From Candidatus Thiodiazotropha sp. (ex Myrtea sp. 'scaly one' KF741663) (GTDB lineage Bacteria; Pseudomonadota; Gammaproteobacteria; Chromatiales; Chromatiaceae): 64,000 bases of DNA. The number at the start of each line of letters is the position of its first letter. Within the stretch, counting starts at the first letter, position 1. The notes below the pieces were generated by a model that saw only the letters and a program-made list of their open reading frames with translations, did not search any database and was not told the origin of the DNA. A program made the position numbers and the translations under genes. Of this stretch, positions 18,061-27,406 are shown piece by piece. The stretch is from the NCBI GenBank assembly GCA_025655555.1, contig JAHXIQ010000008.1, forward strand, positions 62,001 to 126,000, given 5' to 3'.

Positions 18061-19805
18061 GATTTCATTATCCTACGTGCAATGGATACGGAAAATATCC
18101 CATCCTCATCGATCTCCATGGCCAGTTTTTTAAAACCAGCATTGGCCACCAGTTGATCCATCTCCTGTTGTGTACGCCGACGCATGACCCAGGGCGCTCC
18201 ATCCCGGTGACTGGTCAAGACACGGGCAATAAACTCCAGTTGTGGATGCCATGGCTGATTGGTATAGATGAGATATCCCCCGGCTGCAATGGCTTGGCTG
18301 AGGCCATTAAGAGACGCCCGGATAGGCCCATTGTCGGGAAACAGTTCATACAGACCTGAGACGATCCCGATATTTGGCTGGTTAGGCAGGGCGGCCACAG
18401 CCTCGCCATCAAAAGCATCGCCCTGTTCAAAAACCACATGCTCCAACCCCATCTCCCTGGCAATCTGTCGACCCGCATCAATATTGATATCACTATGGTC
18501 ACGCAGCAACGCAGAGACGGGGTTGTCCGTATAGGCCTTCAACACATCCAGAACATAGCGGCCCTGGCCTGTGGCGATATCTGCTATTCGGACCTCTGTC
18601 TCCGTGGACAGTAACTGCTCAATGGTCCACTTAAGCAGTTTTTCCAGATTCGTCTTACGCTGTCTGATTCCCCTCCAACCTGGGCTATTCAGATAGATTC
18701 GATCAATCAGGCGACCGATTGGCGTCACGCCCTGTGCCTCGTTTTGGTAGACGTAATCCAGCATGGAGCCTGAATCGAATCCGTTTTCCAAACCGATCTG
18801 GATACCCCGGCTAAGCTTTCCTGCCGATTTCATCAACATGCTGGTAATGGCAAATAGATATCTCTTGGGTGCTAACGTGGGCAACGGGGCTCGAAGGCGA
18901 TCAAACTCCTCTTTCGTATAGCCTCTGAGATCTGCATCCAACAGGTCATGATGTTCCATCGGTCGGAAAAAGAGATCTGTGATAAACATCTGCGCCTTGG
19001 CAATGGGCAGATGGCTATCTTTTTCGTTGAACGTGTCATGGAAAAAACCGGGAAAGGTCTGCATCTCCTTGCGCGGATTTCTCAAGCCGTTGTAGAACCG
19101 CCTTTGTGCCGACTGTTTTACGACAAAATCCGCACCTGAAGTTAAGATGAGTGTTGGCAGCGTGATGGCTCCCGCATCACGCATTAATCGTGTGCCGGCA
19201 TCGTAGAGTCCCAACAAAATATTGACTGCAATATTGGGAGTGATGAGAGGATCCATATCGTAGGCACGTTGCTTTTCCGGTGAATGGGTCAGGAGACTTC
19301 CCTTCACGTAGCTGGAGATAAACATCTTATCCTTTAGCTTTGAGGCAAGCCTTAGCACTGGAATAGAAAAAGGGATATAAAGGCGTACACGAAGTGCGGG
19401 GCTACCCAGGACAAGACCCCGAATGGGTGGTGCATAATCATGGACCCAGGTACTGACCAGGACACTGCCTACGCTATGGGCCAACACAACGATATTCTGG
19501 TATGGGACTCCTTGCTCGATCGACACATGGCGCACGAAGGCATCTACATCTTTCACTAAGCAACCAAAGCTATCAGCGTACCCCCGCTCACCTGGAGAAC
19601 GGCCATGCCCACGGGCATCCCAGGCGTAGAAGGCAAAACCCGGAAGATCCAGCTGTTCGATGACATCCTGCCAACGTGCAGAATGTTCATGTCCCCGGTG
19701 AAAAAGGATGATGACTTTTTCTGCTTTCTGATCCGGCTGCCAGGTGCGATAGAAAAGTGTTGTCCCATCCCAACTCTCCATTGTTTGCGCAGTAACTTTT
19801 AGCAT
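18057..19805 (-). CDS. Fused alpha/beta hydrolase and SAM methyltransferase (YnbC-like)
   Basis: A 582-residue fusion. Residues about 1-290 are a lysophospholipase-type alpha/beta hydrolase (HRGHEHSARW, DARGHGRSPG, nucleophile serine in LAHSVGS near 112). Residues about 370-582 form a class I SAM methyltransferase-like domain (IADIATGQGRYVLDVL). This fusion is the YnbC type. It heads a coupled cluster with a phosphatidyltransferase, a CdsA-like protein and an acyltransferase, suggesting remodelling of a headgroup or acyl chain of an unusual phospholipid. Substrate unknown. Confidence 0.88.
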   Translation of the reverse strand: MLKVTAQTMESWDGTTLFYRTWQPDQKAEKVIILFHRGHEHSARWQDVIEQLDLPGFAFYAWDARGHGRSPGERGYADSFGCLVKDVDAFVRHVSIEQGVPYQNIVVLAHSVGSVLVSTWVHDYAPPIRGLVLGSPALRVRLYIPFSIPVLRLASKLKDKMFISSYVKGSLLTHSPEKQRAYDMDPLITPNIAVNILLGLYDAGTRLMRDAGAITLPTLILTSGADFVVKQSAQRRFYNGLRNPRKEMQTFPGFFHDTFNEKDSHLPIAKAQMFITDLFFRPMEHHDLLDADLRGYTKEEFDRLRAPLPTLAPKRYLFAITSMLMKSAGKLSRGIQIGLENGFDSGSMLDYVYQNEAQGVTPIGRLIDRIYLNSPGWRGIRQRKTNLEKLLKWTIEQLLSTETEVRIADIATGQGRYVLDVLKAYTDNPVSALLRDHSDINIDAGRQIAREMGLEHVVFEQGDAFDGEAVAALPNQPNIGIVSGLYELFPDNGPIRASLNGLSQAIAAGGYLIYTNQPWHPQLEFIARVLTSHRDGAPWVMRRRTQQEMDQLVANAGFKKLAMEIDEDGIFSVSIARRIMKS

Positions 19806-20095
19806 TCTAGTTCCCTAAGTATTCTTACTACTCCATATGGCGCAGGGGTACTAAAAAGTAACCCATTACGCCGTTAATAATTGAGTCTAAAACCGGATGG
19901 TTGAGGGTAAGCCTGAAGGTTTATTCAGACTGTCGCTCTATTCTGTAAGTGGAAGATCTTGAAGTGCCTTCTTGTAGCCCCATTCATCCCGTTGTCGGCG
20001 TCATTGTCGCTGATAGTTAAAGCAATTGCATCCGGCCTTTCGAAGGTAATGCATGATTTGACTCAGGCCTGTTCACAGGCCCTCAGTTGAGTACG
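19806..20095. other. Intergenic stretch with one short perfect palindrome
   Basis: No gene is supported here. GGCCTGTTCACAGGCC (about 20067-20082) makes a 6-bp stem with a 4-nt loop shortly after the stop of the DUF4399 gene on the minus strand, but lacks a T-run, so its use as a terminator is doubtful. Confidence 0.4.
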
Positions 20096-20527
20096 TCATT
20101 CCACCCAGATGGTGATCTTCTGGGAAATCAGGGGGGGATCATGGGGTTCATGATCCTCATCTCCCAGTAGCAGCTGAAGGGTATGTCGGCCAGGGGGTAG
20201 CGACAAGTGTGCTTCAGTCTCACCTTGATCAAAATGAATATGATAGGCATCCCGAGGTATGGGATTATCCAGATCCGGCAGCGTATCCTGATTCACCAAT
20301 AGATGGTAATGCCCAGCCTGGTGGCGGATCTTATCTGTAGTGCCGGCCGGTGTAATTCCAAAACCTTCAATGCCGAATCTTATTTTGACGGGGCTTTTCA
20401 CTGTGTCTCCGTCCTTCAATTCAACAAAGAAGACACGAGCCTCATCGGGTGGCGTATGGGCAAACCCTGCTATTGCTGAAAATATAAGGGATACCGAGAG
20501 TATCCCTATTGAAAATTGTTTGTACAT
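20096..20527 (-). CDS. DUF4399 periplasmic protein (copy 1)
   Basis: A 143-residue exported protein: signal peptide at residues 1-22, then a beta-rich DUF4399 domain with DGDTVKSPVKIRFGIEG, GHYHLL, HIHFDQGETE and LPPGRHTLQLLLGD. Several His residues cluster (HYH, HIH, EDHEPHDP) and may bind metal. Function unknown. The ATG at 20527 has GGAG upstream and is preferred over one 11 codons earlier. It follows a DUF411 gene by 13 bp. A paralogue lies at 53614-54042. Confidence 0.82.
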   Translation of the reverse strand: MYKQFSIGILSVSLIFSAIAGFAHTPPDEARVFFVELKDGDTVKSPVKIRFGIEGFGITPAGTTDKIRHQAGHYHLLVNQDTLPDLDNPIPRDAYHIHFDQGETEAHLSLPPGRHTLQLLLGDEDHEPHDPPLISQKITIWVE

Positions 20528-20540
20528 CCCTGTTCTCCAA

Positions 20541-21011
20541 TCATCTTCTGGCGAAGACATCAGTCTTGCCGCTTCGCTTGAAGGTCAGCACATCATAGGG
20601 ATCTTTCCTGTGCCCCTCCATGCCGGGTGAACCCATCGGCATACCGGGGACGGTGAGTCCGTTGACTGCCGGTCTCTCCTTGAGTAGTCGCTCCACATCC
20701 TCTGCAGGGACATGCCCTTCAATGACATAGCCCTCCACCATGGCGGTATGACAGGATTGTAGATGCTCGGGCACCCCCAATTGGCGTTTGATAGTGGGTA
20801 AATCATTGCGATCATGCACCTTTACTGTATGCCCGTTCTTCTCCATGTGGTTGATCCAGGCCGTACAGCAACCGCATGTCGGACTTTTATAGACCACCAG
20901 GTCAGCAGCTTTCGCAATAGGCACAATTAGCAAGCCGCTGATTACAAGAAGAATGGAGAGCAATCGAGCACCCATAAATGAGTGATTTGGCTTTAGGGTT
21001 TGAGATTTCAT
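20541..21011 (-). CDS. DUF411 metal-binding periplasmic protein
   Basis: A 156-residue exported protein with a signal segment (residues about 14-35) and the DUF411 core: YKSPTCGCC (near 41), HMEKNGHTVKVHD, a Cys-His pair in QSCHTA (near 86), and GHVPAEDVERLL. DUF411 proteins are linked to copper and other metal handling by their cysteines; here the role is inferred. It sits between a lipoprotein cytochrome c (6 bp upstream) and DUF4399, suggesting an envelope metal or redox operon. Confidence 0.85.
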   Translation of the reverse strand: MKSQTLKPNHSFMGARLLSILLVISGLLIVPIAKAADLVVYKSPTCGCCTAWINHMEKNGHTVKVHDRNDLPTIKRQLGVPEHLQSCHTAMVEGYVIEGHVPAEDVERLLKERPAVNGLTVPGMPMGSPGMEGHRKDPYDVLTFKRSGKTDVFARR

Positions 21012-21017
21012 CTTGAT

Positions 21018-21599
21018 TTACCTTGCAGTTGATCGTTGGGATTCAGCCATTTTGTTCGGCTGTCGAGATTTGGTTGCGGCAGTATTGCGTTGCTGCCAGA
21101 TGGCATAGATTTCATCGCTCCAATGGGACTGAATCCAGGCGAAGATATCATCAATCTCCTGGTCGTTGAGTTTATCGGCAAAACCCGGCATCCAACCGCC
21201 AAGAGGGATACCACCTCTCTTCACTGTACGTCTCAACACCGGCAGCGCATGGTGCCAGGTATGGGCCGTACCATTGAGCGGCGGGGGTGGATATCTGCCC
21301 TGTGCATCCAGCTCTCTCCAATTCTTGGTGCCGGAGGTATCTGGTTGATGACATTCGGCACAGTGGACTTGATACAGCTGCTCTCCTCTCGTCAACTGAT
21401 TCTTCCGGTACCAGCGCCCCTCCACTGGGGAGGGTCTTTCTGTTTCTGTGCCGATTGTCGGTAGAGGATTTGCCGTCTCTTGCGGATCACCACCACACCC
21501 GGTGAGGAGGATGAGTGTGGCCAGGCAGCTGGTGTGAAAGCTGAATTTTCGAGCTTTTGTAATCGCCTCTTTTCGGTAAATGCCAGGACCTGTTAACAC
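21018..21599 (-). CDS. Lipoprotein monoheme cytochrome c; start uncertain
   Basis: The mature part begins at a lipobox cysteine (ILLTGC), so the protein is probably a lipoprotein, with heme motif CAECHQ, a PPPPLNGTAHTWHH stretch and a methionine-ligand region near GWMPGF. The open frame continues upstream to 21905, but those 100 residues look non-coding and precede the signal peptide. I give the GTG at 21599, which leaves a 34-residue signal sequence; no good ribosome site is visible. That GTG lies inside a 15-bp stretch shared with the tip of the MITE-like element, so the native start may have been displaced. Confidence 0.75.
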   Translation of the reverse strand: MLTGPGIYRKEAITKARKFSFHTSCLATLILLTGCGGDPQETANPLPTIGTETERPSPVEGRWYRKNQLTRGEQLYQVHCAECHQPDTSGTKNWRELDAQGRYPPPPLNGTAHTWHHALPVLRRTVKRGGIPLGGWMPGFADKLNDQEIDDIFAWIQSHWSDEIYAIWQQRNTAATKSRQPNKMAESQRSTAR

Positions 21600-21917
21600 T
21601 AATCCAATCGGCCCTAAGCACCGAAGAGCCCTGCCGGCAATCAAACGAGTCAATCTGCTCTCTTTAGCCTCAGTTTCTGTCGACCGGCCTCCCACCTGCC
21701 CAGCAGTACACAAATCTGTATCGACATTGAACAAACAGCGTCTGAGCAATCCTTTGGCATAAGCAACACACACAATACCTGCTCTTAATTTCTGGTTACT
21801 GTCCCAACCCATGGTTTTGATATCTCCACTCATCGGCAACAATTTTTTGTCACTGATGGAGTTATTTCGATGGTTCTGGTCAATCTCCAAATGATTAGAG
21901 ATCAAAAAACTGAGGTA
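21600..21917. other. Non-coding stretch beside a repeat tip
   Basis: The start (about 21588-21602, CCTGTTAACACTAAT) is identical to the tip of the MITE-like element at 14315-14609. No matching inverted end is found further along, so this is either a decayed copy or an end only. An open frame crosses it on the minus strand but shows no recognisable protein. Confidence 0.45.
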
Positions 21918-22292
21918 TCAGGTGATGGGTGGACGAAAAATCGATGAGAGGTGAAGAGTGAGCAGAGATTGATCAGGTCGATCTGAGTTGGTATCGCTAA
22001 AGGTCGCTAGAGAATAGTTCGGCAAAACAGTCTCGACCAGGATTGTAGCCATGCATTGGCAAGCGTAACAGGTTTGTCCATCACCGCAATTGTCAGCAGG
22101 GCAGCTTTTACAGTGCGATATTTTGGCTTCGACAGCCATCTGATGTGTATTCTGGTGGCCGCCCATTAAATGCTGTGTTGGCGCCTTCTGTCCGGGTGAC
22201 TCGCACGTGCTGGCAAAAACCCCTTGAAATGGAGAGAACCCCATCATCAATATGAGCAGTAGTGCGGTCATTTTTTTCAGAAGACGTCTCAT
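21918..22292 (-). CDS. Small exported Cys/His-rich protein
   Basis: A 124-residue protein with a signal peptide (residues about 8-28) followed by a region with many metal-ligand residues: HLMGGHQNTH, HCKSCPADNCGDGQTCYACQC. The size, signal and Cys/His run recall the DUF2946/CopL-type proteins near copper resistance genes, but I cannot place it in a family with certainty. It is the first gene of a minus-strand run with cytochrome c, DUF411 and DUF4399. Confidence 0.65.
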   Translation of the reverse strand: MRRLLKKMTALLLILMMGFSPFQGVFASTCESPGQKAPTQHLMGGHQNTHQMAVEAKISHCKSCPADNCGDGQTCYACQCMATILVETVLPNYSLATFSDTNSDRPDQSLLTLHLSSIFRPPIT

Positions 22293-22865
22293 GAATTCAT
22301 ATAGTAGTCAGGATTGCAACTGTATGGAATACATCTCTTCGAGACGCTGTTATCAGATTTGTTCAAAAAAAATTCATGTGGAAAAGAATCACCGCATTCT
22401 TTGCCGCTGACTCTATCCAACGCAAGCTCAGTCTGGGTAATCATCCACAACCTGAAGTTCTTGTCCGGCATCAAACATTAAGTAATTTATTACATTAGTA
22501 ATCAGTTATTATTTTTTGATTTTTATATATTTTTTCTAATTCAAGATAGCATTCTCTCAAACATCGTAGCCGTCAAATATTTTCATGATTTTTTTTTCCT
22601 TCTCTTGCTACACTCAACAACGTCTTGGCGTGCATGGCATGTTTATGACGTTCTGATGGCAGGCTTTTCAGATGCATGGATTGCAATGGCAGTAGCGTGA
22701 TCTGAACAGGAATCCTGATCCTGATCATGGTTTCCTATTCAGCTTCATCCGATACTGCCTATCACCTTACGGTCGAAGTGGTTACTCCGCGGTCAACGTG
22801 TCAGTGATCCAAGTTTTTTTGATCGAAAGTCTGCCGTTCGGCCAAATAGCATGTTCGAGAGAACT
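22293..22865. other. A/T-rich intergenic region before the radical SAM gene
   Basis: About 570 bp with no convincing gene. It must hold the promoters of the Cys-rich gene (minus strand) and of the radical SAM gene (plus strand); I cannot point to their elements. A 61-codon frame at its left end has no support. Confidence 0.4.
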
Positions 22866-22889
22866 TACCGCCTCGTGGCGGTATTTTTT
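22866..22889 (+). terminator. Terminator/attenuator hairpin in the leader of the radical SAM gene
   Basis: TACCGCC and GGCGGTA form a 7-bp stem around a TCGT loop, followed by six T: a complete intrinsic terminator pointing toward the gene whose ATG is 26 bp further on. No plus-strand gene lies upstream for it to end, so it may control read-through into the radical SAM gene. The ligand or antiterminator arm is not evident. Confidence 0.65.
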
Positions 22890-22915
22890 GAATCTTACAA
22901 GGGATTTTAAATACT

Positions 22916-24010
22916 ATGGCTAATAAAACAGATCGACTCTTTGGCGGGGATGCTGAGCTTGAGGCACGTTTCAAGCGCCTGATCTCTTTCTCATCTGATA
23001 AAAGAACCATGCTTGTACATATGACCAATCAGTGTAATTTACGCTGTCAGGATTGTTGGTTTTATGTGGAGCAGTTCGATGAAAAAAGTCAGGAGGTGAG
23101 GGAAATCGAACGCTGGCAATCTTTTGCCAAGCAGGAAGCCGCCCGGGGAACCACGGTTGGCCTGTTGATCGGCGGTGAACCCACGTTACACCCCGAGAGA
23201 ATTGCAGCCATTCGTGCTGAGATCCCCTATATCACAGTCTCGTCAAACGGCGAGATTCCTCTATCCCGAGTTGACTTTCCCGATACCACGGTCGCACTGA
23301 CACTGTTTGGTGGATATCAGACTGACGACAAACTGAGGGCAATCCGTTCAAATGGCAAGCGCTTCTCAGGGCTGTTCTCAAAGGTTTTGGATAACTATCG
23401 TTATGATCCAAGAGCCGGGTTCGTTTATGCCGTGAATTACAATGCCATTGATGAGATCGAGGAGACCGTCAAGCGCATTCAGGATAACGGGCTGCGGGTG
23501 CTGTTCAATTTCTACCGCGATTTCTCCACCCACGAAGTGGAGACCGAAGATCAGGAGATGGCTCTGCTGGAACGAACACTCGAGGTCAGGCAGAAATACT
23601 CCGATGTAGTCAGCACCACACCACATATGCTTGAAACCATGTTTGTGGGCAAGACTCATTTTGGTAAATTCGGTTACGACAGTTGCCCATCCGTCAGTTG
23701 TGATTTCGAGGGCGCTAAAGATCGGTTATCAAATGGGCGTCCCACATTGCCAGGCTTCAATGCCTATACCGCCAGCCATGAGGTGACGCTCTGCTGCACC
23801 GGTGGTGATTGTGGGACCTGCCGGGATTCTCAAGCCATCTCCTCCTGGATACTCAGTAACATGCGGAAATACATGAAGAGCCCGGCTCATATGCGCAATT
23901 GGGTTGAGGCGGCTGAGTCCTACTGGTCGCAATTCATCTGGGCGCCCTGGCATCCACACTTCAACGAAACAGAGAAGGAAGAGAAAGCAGATCTGGTAAA
24001 ATATGCCTGA
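22916..24010 (+). CDS. Radical SAM protein of unknown substrate
   Basis: A 364-residue radical SAM enzyme with the cluster motif CNLRCQDC (near residue 38), a GGEPTLHP segment (near 84) and a C-terminal Cys-rich part (CPSVSC near 262; CCTGGDCGTC near 295) that could hold an auxiliary cluster. I do not recognise the subfamily. It overlaps the downstream alpha/beta hydrolase by 8 bp, so the two act together. A terminator hairpin in its leader suggests conditional expression. Confidence 0.8.
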   Translation: MANKTDRLFGGDAELEARFKRLISFSSDKRTMLVHMTNQCNLRCQDCWFYVEQFDEKSQEVREIERWQSFAKQEAARGTTVGLLIGGEPTLHPERIAAIRAEIPYITVSSNGEIPLSRVDFPDTTVALTLFGGYQTDDKLRAIRSNGKRFSGLFSKVLDNYRYDPRAGFVYAVNYNAIDEIEETVKRIQDNGLRVLFNFYRDFSTHEVETEDQEMALLERTLEVRQKYSDVVSTTPHMLETMFVGKTHFGKFGYDSCPSVSCDFEGAKDRLSNGRPTLPGFNAYTASHEVTLCCTGGDCGTCRDSQAISSWILSNMRKYMKSPAHMRNWVEAAESYWSQFIWAPWHPHFNETEKEEKADLVKYA

Positions 24011-24875
24011 TCATTCTCCCAGGAAGGTCTCCTTCAAATCCAGGGATGGATTTCTCCTCCATGGAGAGTGGCACCCAGCCGCACCCGGTGAGCTAAAGAC
24101 TAAAGTCGCGATTGTCTCTCCGGGAATGGGTGTACCGGCCCGATTTTATCGTCCCTTTGCACGCTTTTTGGCCAAGTCTCAAATAAATGTCCTGATTTTT
24201 GATTTCCGTGGCATCGGCTGGTCCGGTGTGGATGACCTGAAACATTTACAGGCAGATGCAACAATCTGGGGTAGCCTGGATCTTGCTGCAGCAATCGACT
24301 TTGCACACCAGCAAACGCCCGATGCTGCACTGGTTGGGATAGGCCATAGTTTCGGTGGCAGTATTTTCGGTTTCACTGAGAAAATCAGATACCTGAAGAA
24401 AATCGTCCATGTCTGCAGCCAATCGGGCTTTTACGGTTTGTTTAGCTGGCGAATCAGGCTCTACCAACTATTCAATATCTACTGCTCAATGCCACTGCTG
24501 ACATACTTGCTGGGTTACTACCCTGCACACTGGGTGACAAACTCTGAGGCACTGCCTGCCGGATTCGTCGCTGAGTGGGCCGCCTGGTGTCAGCGGCCCG
24601 ACTACTTCATGGACAGTCGATTCGAGATTAGAAAACGCGGCTACCATAGTGCTTATGCAGCGCCCCTTCTCTCGCTGAGCTTCTCTGACGATACCTTTGC
24701 AACTGAGAGCAGCGTAGACAGGATGGCGTCTTTCTATCCCAATAGCCAGGTTGACAGAAGACACATCGCACCCTCAGAGGTTGAAGCTGAAAGCCTCGGT
24801 CACTTCGGTGCGTTCAAACCCTCAAATGGTAAGTATCTATGGAAAATGATCGCTGAGTGGATACACTCCGCGTGA
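24003..24875 (+). CDS. Alpha/beta hydrolase partnered with the radical SAM enzyme
   Basis: A 290-residue alpha/beta hydrolase: oxyanion segment SPGMGVPARFY (near 39), DFRGIGWSG (near 68), nucleophile serine in GIGHSFGG (near 118), and a late His in LGHFGAF (about 263). No signal peptide, so cytoplasmic. The 8-bp overlap with the radical SAM gene implies translational coupling. Substrate unknown; it converges on the histidine kinase gene with 5 bp between stop codons. Confidence 0.85.
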   Translation: MPDHSPRKVSFKSRDGFLLHGEWHPAAPGELKTKVAIVSPGMGVPARFYRPFARFLAKSQINVLIFDFRGIGWSGVDDLKHLQADATIWGSLDLAAAIDFAHQQTPDAALVGIGHSFGGSIFGFTEKIRYLKKIVHVCSQSGFYGLFSWRIRLYQLFNIYCSMPLLTYLLGYYPAHWVTNSEALPAGFVAEWAAWCQRPDYFMDSRFEIRKRGYHSAYAAPLLSLSFSDDTFATESSVDRMASFYPNSQVDRRHIAPSEVEAESLGHFGAFKPSNGKYLWKMIAEWIHSA

Positions 24876-24880
24876 TCCGC

Positions 24881-27406
24881 CTATAGCCCTTTTGTCTTGT
24901 TGTAGCAGTAGACCTTCATCACCTTAATAACCTCGGTGAAATCTTCCCTTAAATCGCGCAGCAGCTGTGTACCCTCTTCCTTGAGCTCCTCAGGTGTCGA
25001 TTTATTAATCCGTTGTGCCGTACCCGCAAGCTTGGTAGCACCAATATTGCCTGCCGCACCTTTGACGCCGTGCGCCTCATCAATCAGTTTTTGATAGCGT
25101 TCACCTCTTAACGAGAAATGCATGCTATTGATGAGATTATCCGTATCAAACTTGAAATGCTCGATGAGCTTATCGACAAATTCCGGGCTATTGCCCAAGT
25201 CACTCAGTTGATCAAGGACTTTGTAGTTAAGAACCTCATCCGGCGATGCAGGTATAACCTCGGCATTCACCACCTCTTCCTGTTGAAAGCTCTCTTCATC
25301 AATATCTGTCAATTGATCTATCGTCTCGAGTAGCAGTGGCATGTCGATAGGTTTTGTCAGATAAGCCTCGACATCTGCAGCATCGCACTGCATCTTTGCA
25401 TCCATTGTGGCGTTGGCTGTCAGTACAATAAATGGTGTGAGATTGTTGATACCATCACCCAGCTTAGTGAGCTTCACCACATCGATACCTGTCATTTCAG
25501 GCATCTGCATATCGACGATAGCGAGATTGAATTCCTCTTCCTCCAGGCAGTCAAAAGCCTGCTTTCCATCTTGTGCGGTCACAACATTGTAGCCTGCCCT
25601 CTCAAGCACTTCCCGCAAGACGTAACGATTAACCTCAATATCTTCTGCGACCAATATTCTTTGATGTTTTTTCTTGTTCTGTGTCTTCCAATTGGACATC
25701 ATCACGGAAGTTTCAGAGACAGCATCATCCGCGAATACATTGTGTATCGCGTTGTAGAACTGCTTTTTATTCTTGATGTCCGTAACAAACGCATCCACAT
25801 CCATACTGTAATATTCAGAGGGAATGTCGTCTCTTTCGGTCGCGAGTATGGTCTTTAACTCGTGAATGGTAGATGCCTTCATTCGCTGGCAGAAGTCGTC
25901 TGGATGCTCTTTAAACCCAGTCTCATCAATAATAATGACTGGAGACATCTCATCACCGGAGAGATGCATGACATACGAAAGAGCATCTCTTTCATTAAGC
26001 AACTGTATATTGGAAATACCCCAGAGAGAGAGATATTGACTCACTGTCTGCTCAAACACCGGGCGACTGGTAATCGTAATGGCAGAGCGACCCTCATAAC
26101 GGGTAAAAGACTCTTCAGGCTCTGTCTCCAATTCAAGGTCAAAGTAAAACCGACTTCCCTTACCCTCAACACTTTCAGCAAATATTTGGCCATCCATCAG
26201 CTTGACCAGGTCGCTGGAGATTGCTGTACCAAGCCCTGTACCACCCACTTTTCTTGTGTGTGAATCGTCAACTTGAGAGAAGCGATCGAAAATTGTCGGT
26301 AACTTGTCTTCAGGAATACCCATACCGGTATCAATAACTTCAAACCTCAATCTTACCGACGTCCCCTTATTCTCAAGCAGGTTAATCCTGATTTCGATAT
26401 ACCCATCATCTGTAAATTTAATTGCATTGCTGACCAGGTTCATCAGAACCTGTTTCAACCGCACCTGATCTCCATCGAGCTTAAATGGAATGTCAGGAGA
26501 AATGTGGGTATGGAATCTGATGTTCTTCTTTTCAGCAACGGAGCGGTAGGTTTTTGAGACGAATGAAACCACGGCATGCAGATCGAATGTCTTCTTTTCT
26601 ATCGTCAGGCAACCCGCCTCGATTTTCGAAAAGTCCAAAATATCATTAAGAATACTTAGCAGATGCTTGGACGATTTCTCGATGGTACTGATCTTTTTGA
26701 TCGTCGCCGGGGTATGGGTTTCAGTCAACATCAGCTCACTGACACCAATAACACCCGTCAGAGGCGTTCTGATCTCATGACTCATATTGGCAAGAAAACG
26801 GGATTTGGCCTCATTGGCCATCAGTGCCTGCTGCTTGGCGAAAACCAATTTTCTTAACAGATGAGAGACAAAGACAGGTATTACAATATTTGTCACCAGG
26901 AGGCTGTAACTCAGGAACTGGTGTGCCATCCAGAAGGTTGCCGACTCGATAACAAGCAGAAATCCCAGATTTGACAGCAACGTGGCCATATAAAGGTATT
27001 GCACACCAAACCTGACACCATAGCCGACCGTAATCAGCAACATGATGGTGTAGAGAGGTGTACCGTACTCTCCTAGACTGTACAGGCCATAAAAGACAAT
27101 AGCGTTATCGCCAAAAAGCGATATCGCTCTTCTTACAATCGAGGCTTTTTTGACGAATGCGAAACTTGCAATTAACAGAAGAGAAAAAATTGCATAACTG
27201 GACGATGCAACTAGCGGGAAAAACTGCTGATAGCTCAGTTCCGGAACAATCAGTTGGAGTGAAAATATGTACCCTGTGAACAGGAGTATGAAGATGACTC
27301 TGACAATACCCTGCTCAAACTCCTGTTGAGCTTCGCTACTCAACCCTTTAAATAGTCGAGTGCTATCTAGTGTCTTCAACAAAGAAGTGACGGTCCTGGC
27401 AGTCAT
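24881..27406 (-). CDS. RpfC-like hybrid sensor histidine kinase
   Basis: An 841-residue hybrid kinase. Residues about 33-190 hold six or so membrane helices resembling the RpfC input domain ([12 protein letters not shown]). A HisKA domain follows with phospho-accepting His210 in MSHEIRTP, then a HATPase domain (about 310-430), a degenerate receiver-like stretch (about 450-570), a receiver domain (VAEDIEVN; acceptor Asp in IVDMQMPEM) and a C-terminal Hpt domain ([10 protein letters not shown], about 790). RpfC senses diffusible fatty-acid signals; no rpfF or rpfG is in the window, so the ligand is unknown. The ATG at 27406 is preferred over one 13 codons earlier. Confidence 0.87.
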   Translation of the reverse strand: MTARTVTSLLKTLDSTRLFKGLSSEAQQEFEQGIVRVIFILLFTGYIFSLQLIVPELSYQQFFPLVASSSYAIFSLLLIASFAFVKKASIVRRAISLFGDNAIVFYGLYSLGEYGTPLYTIMLLITVGYGVRFGVQYLYMATLLSNLGFLLVIESATFWMAHQFLSYSLLVTNIVIPVFVSHLLRKLVFAKQQALMANEAKSRFLANMSHEIRTPLTGVIGVSELMLTETHTPATIKKISTIEKSSKHLLSILNDILDFSKIEAGCLTIEKKTFDLHAVVSFVSKTYRSVAEKKNIRFHTHISPDIPFKLDGDQVRLKQVLMNLVSNAIKFTDDGYIEIRINLLENKGTSVRLRFEVIDTGMGIPEDKLPTIFDRFSQVDDSHTRKVGGTGLGTAISSDLVKLMDGQIFAESVEGKGSRFYFDLELETEPEESFTRYEGRSAITITSRPVFEQTVSQYLSLWGISNIQLLNERDALSYVMHLSGDEMSPVIIIDETGFKEHPDDFCQRMKASTIHELKTILATERDDIPSEYYSMDVDAFVTDIKNKKQFYNAIHNVFADDAVSETSVMMSNWKTQNKKKHQRILVAEDIEVNRYVLREVLERAGYNVVTAQDGKQAFDCLEEEEFNLAIVDMQMPEMTGIDVVKLTKLGDGINNLTPFIVLTANATMDAKMQCDAADVEAYLTKPIDMPLLLETIDQLTDIDEESFQQEEVVNAEVIPASPDEVLNYKVLDQLSDLGNSPEFVDKLIEHFKFDTDNLINSMHFSLRGERYQKLIDEAHGVKGAAGNIGATKLAGTAQRINKSTPEELKEEGTQLLRDLREDFTEVIKVMKVYCYNKTKGL

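Noticed and set aside
22289-22474. 61-codon frame upstream of the Cys-rich gene
   Set aside because: No protein features or ribosome site; it only overlaps the next start by chance.
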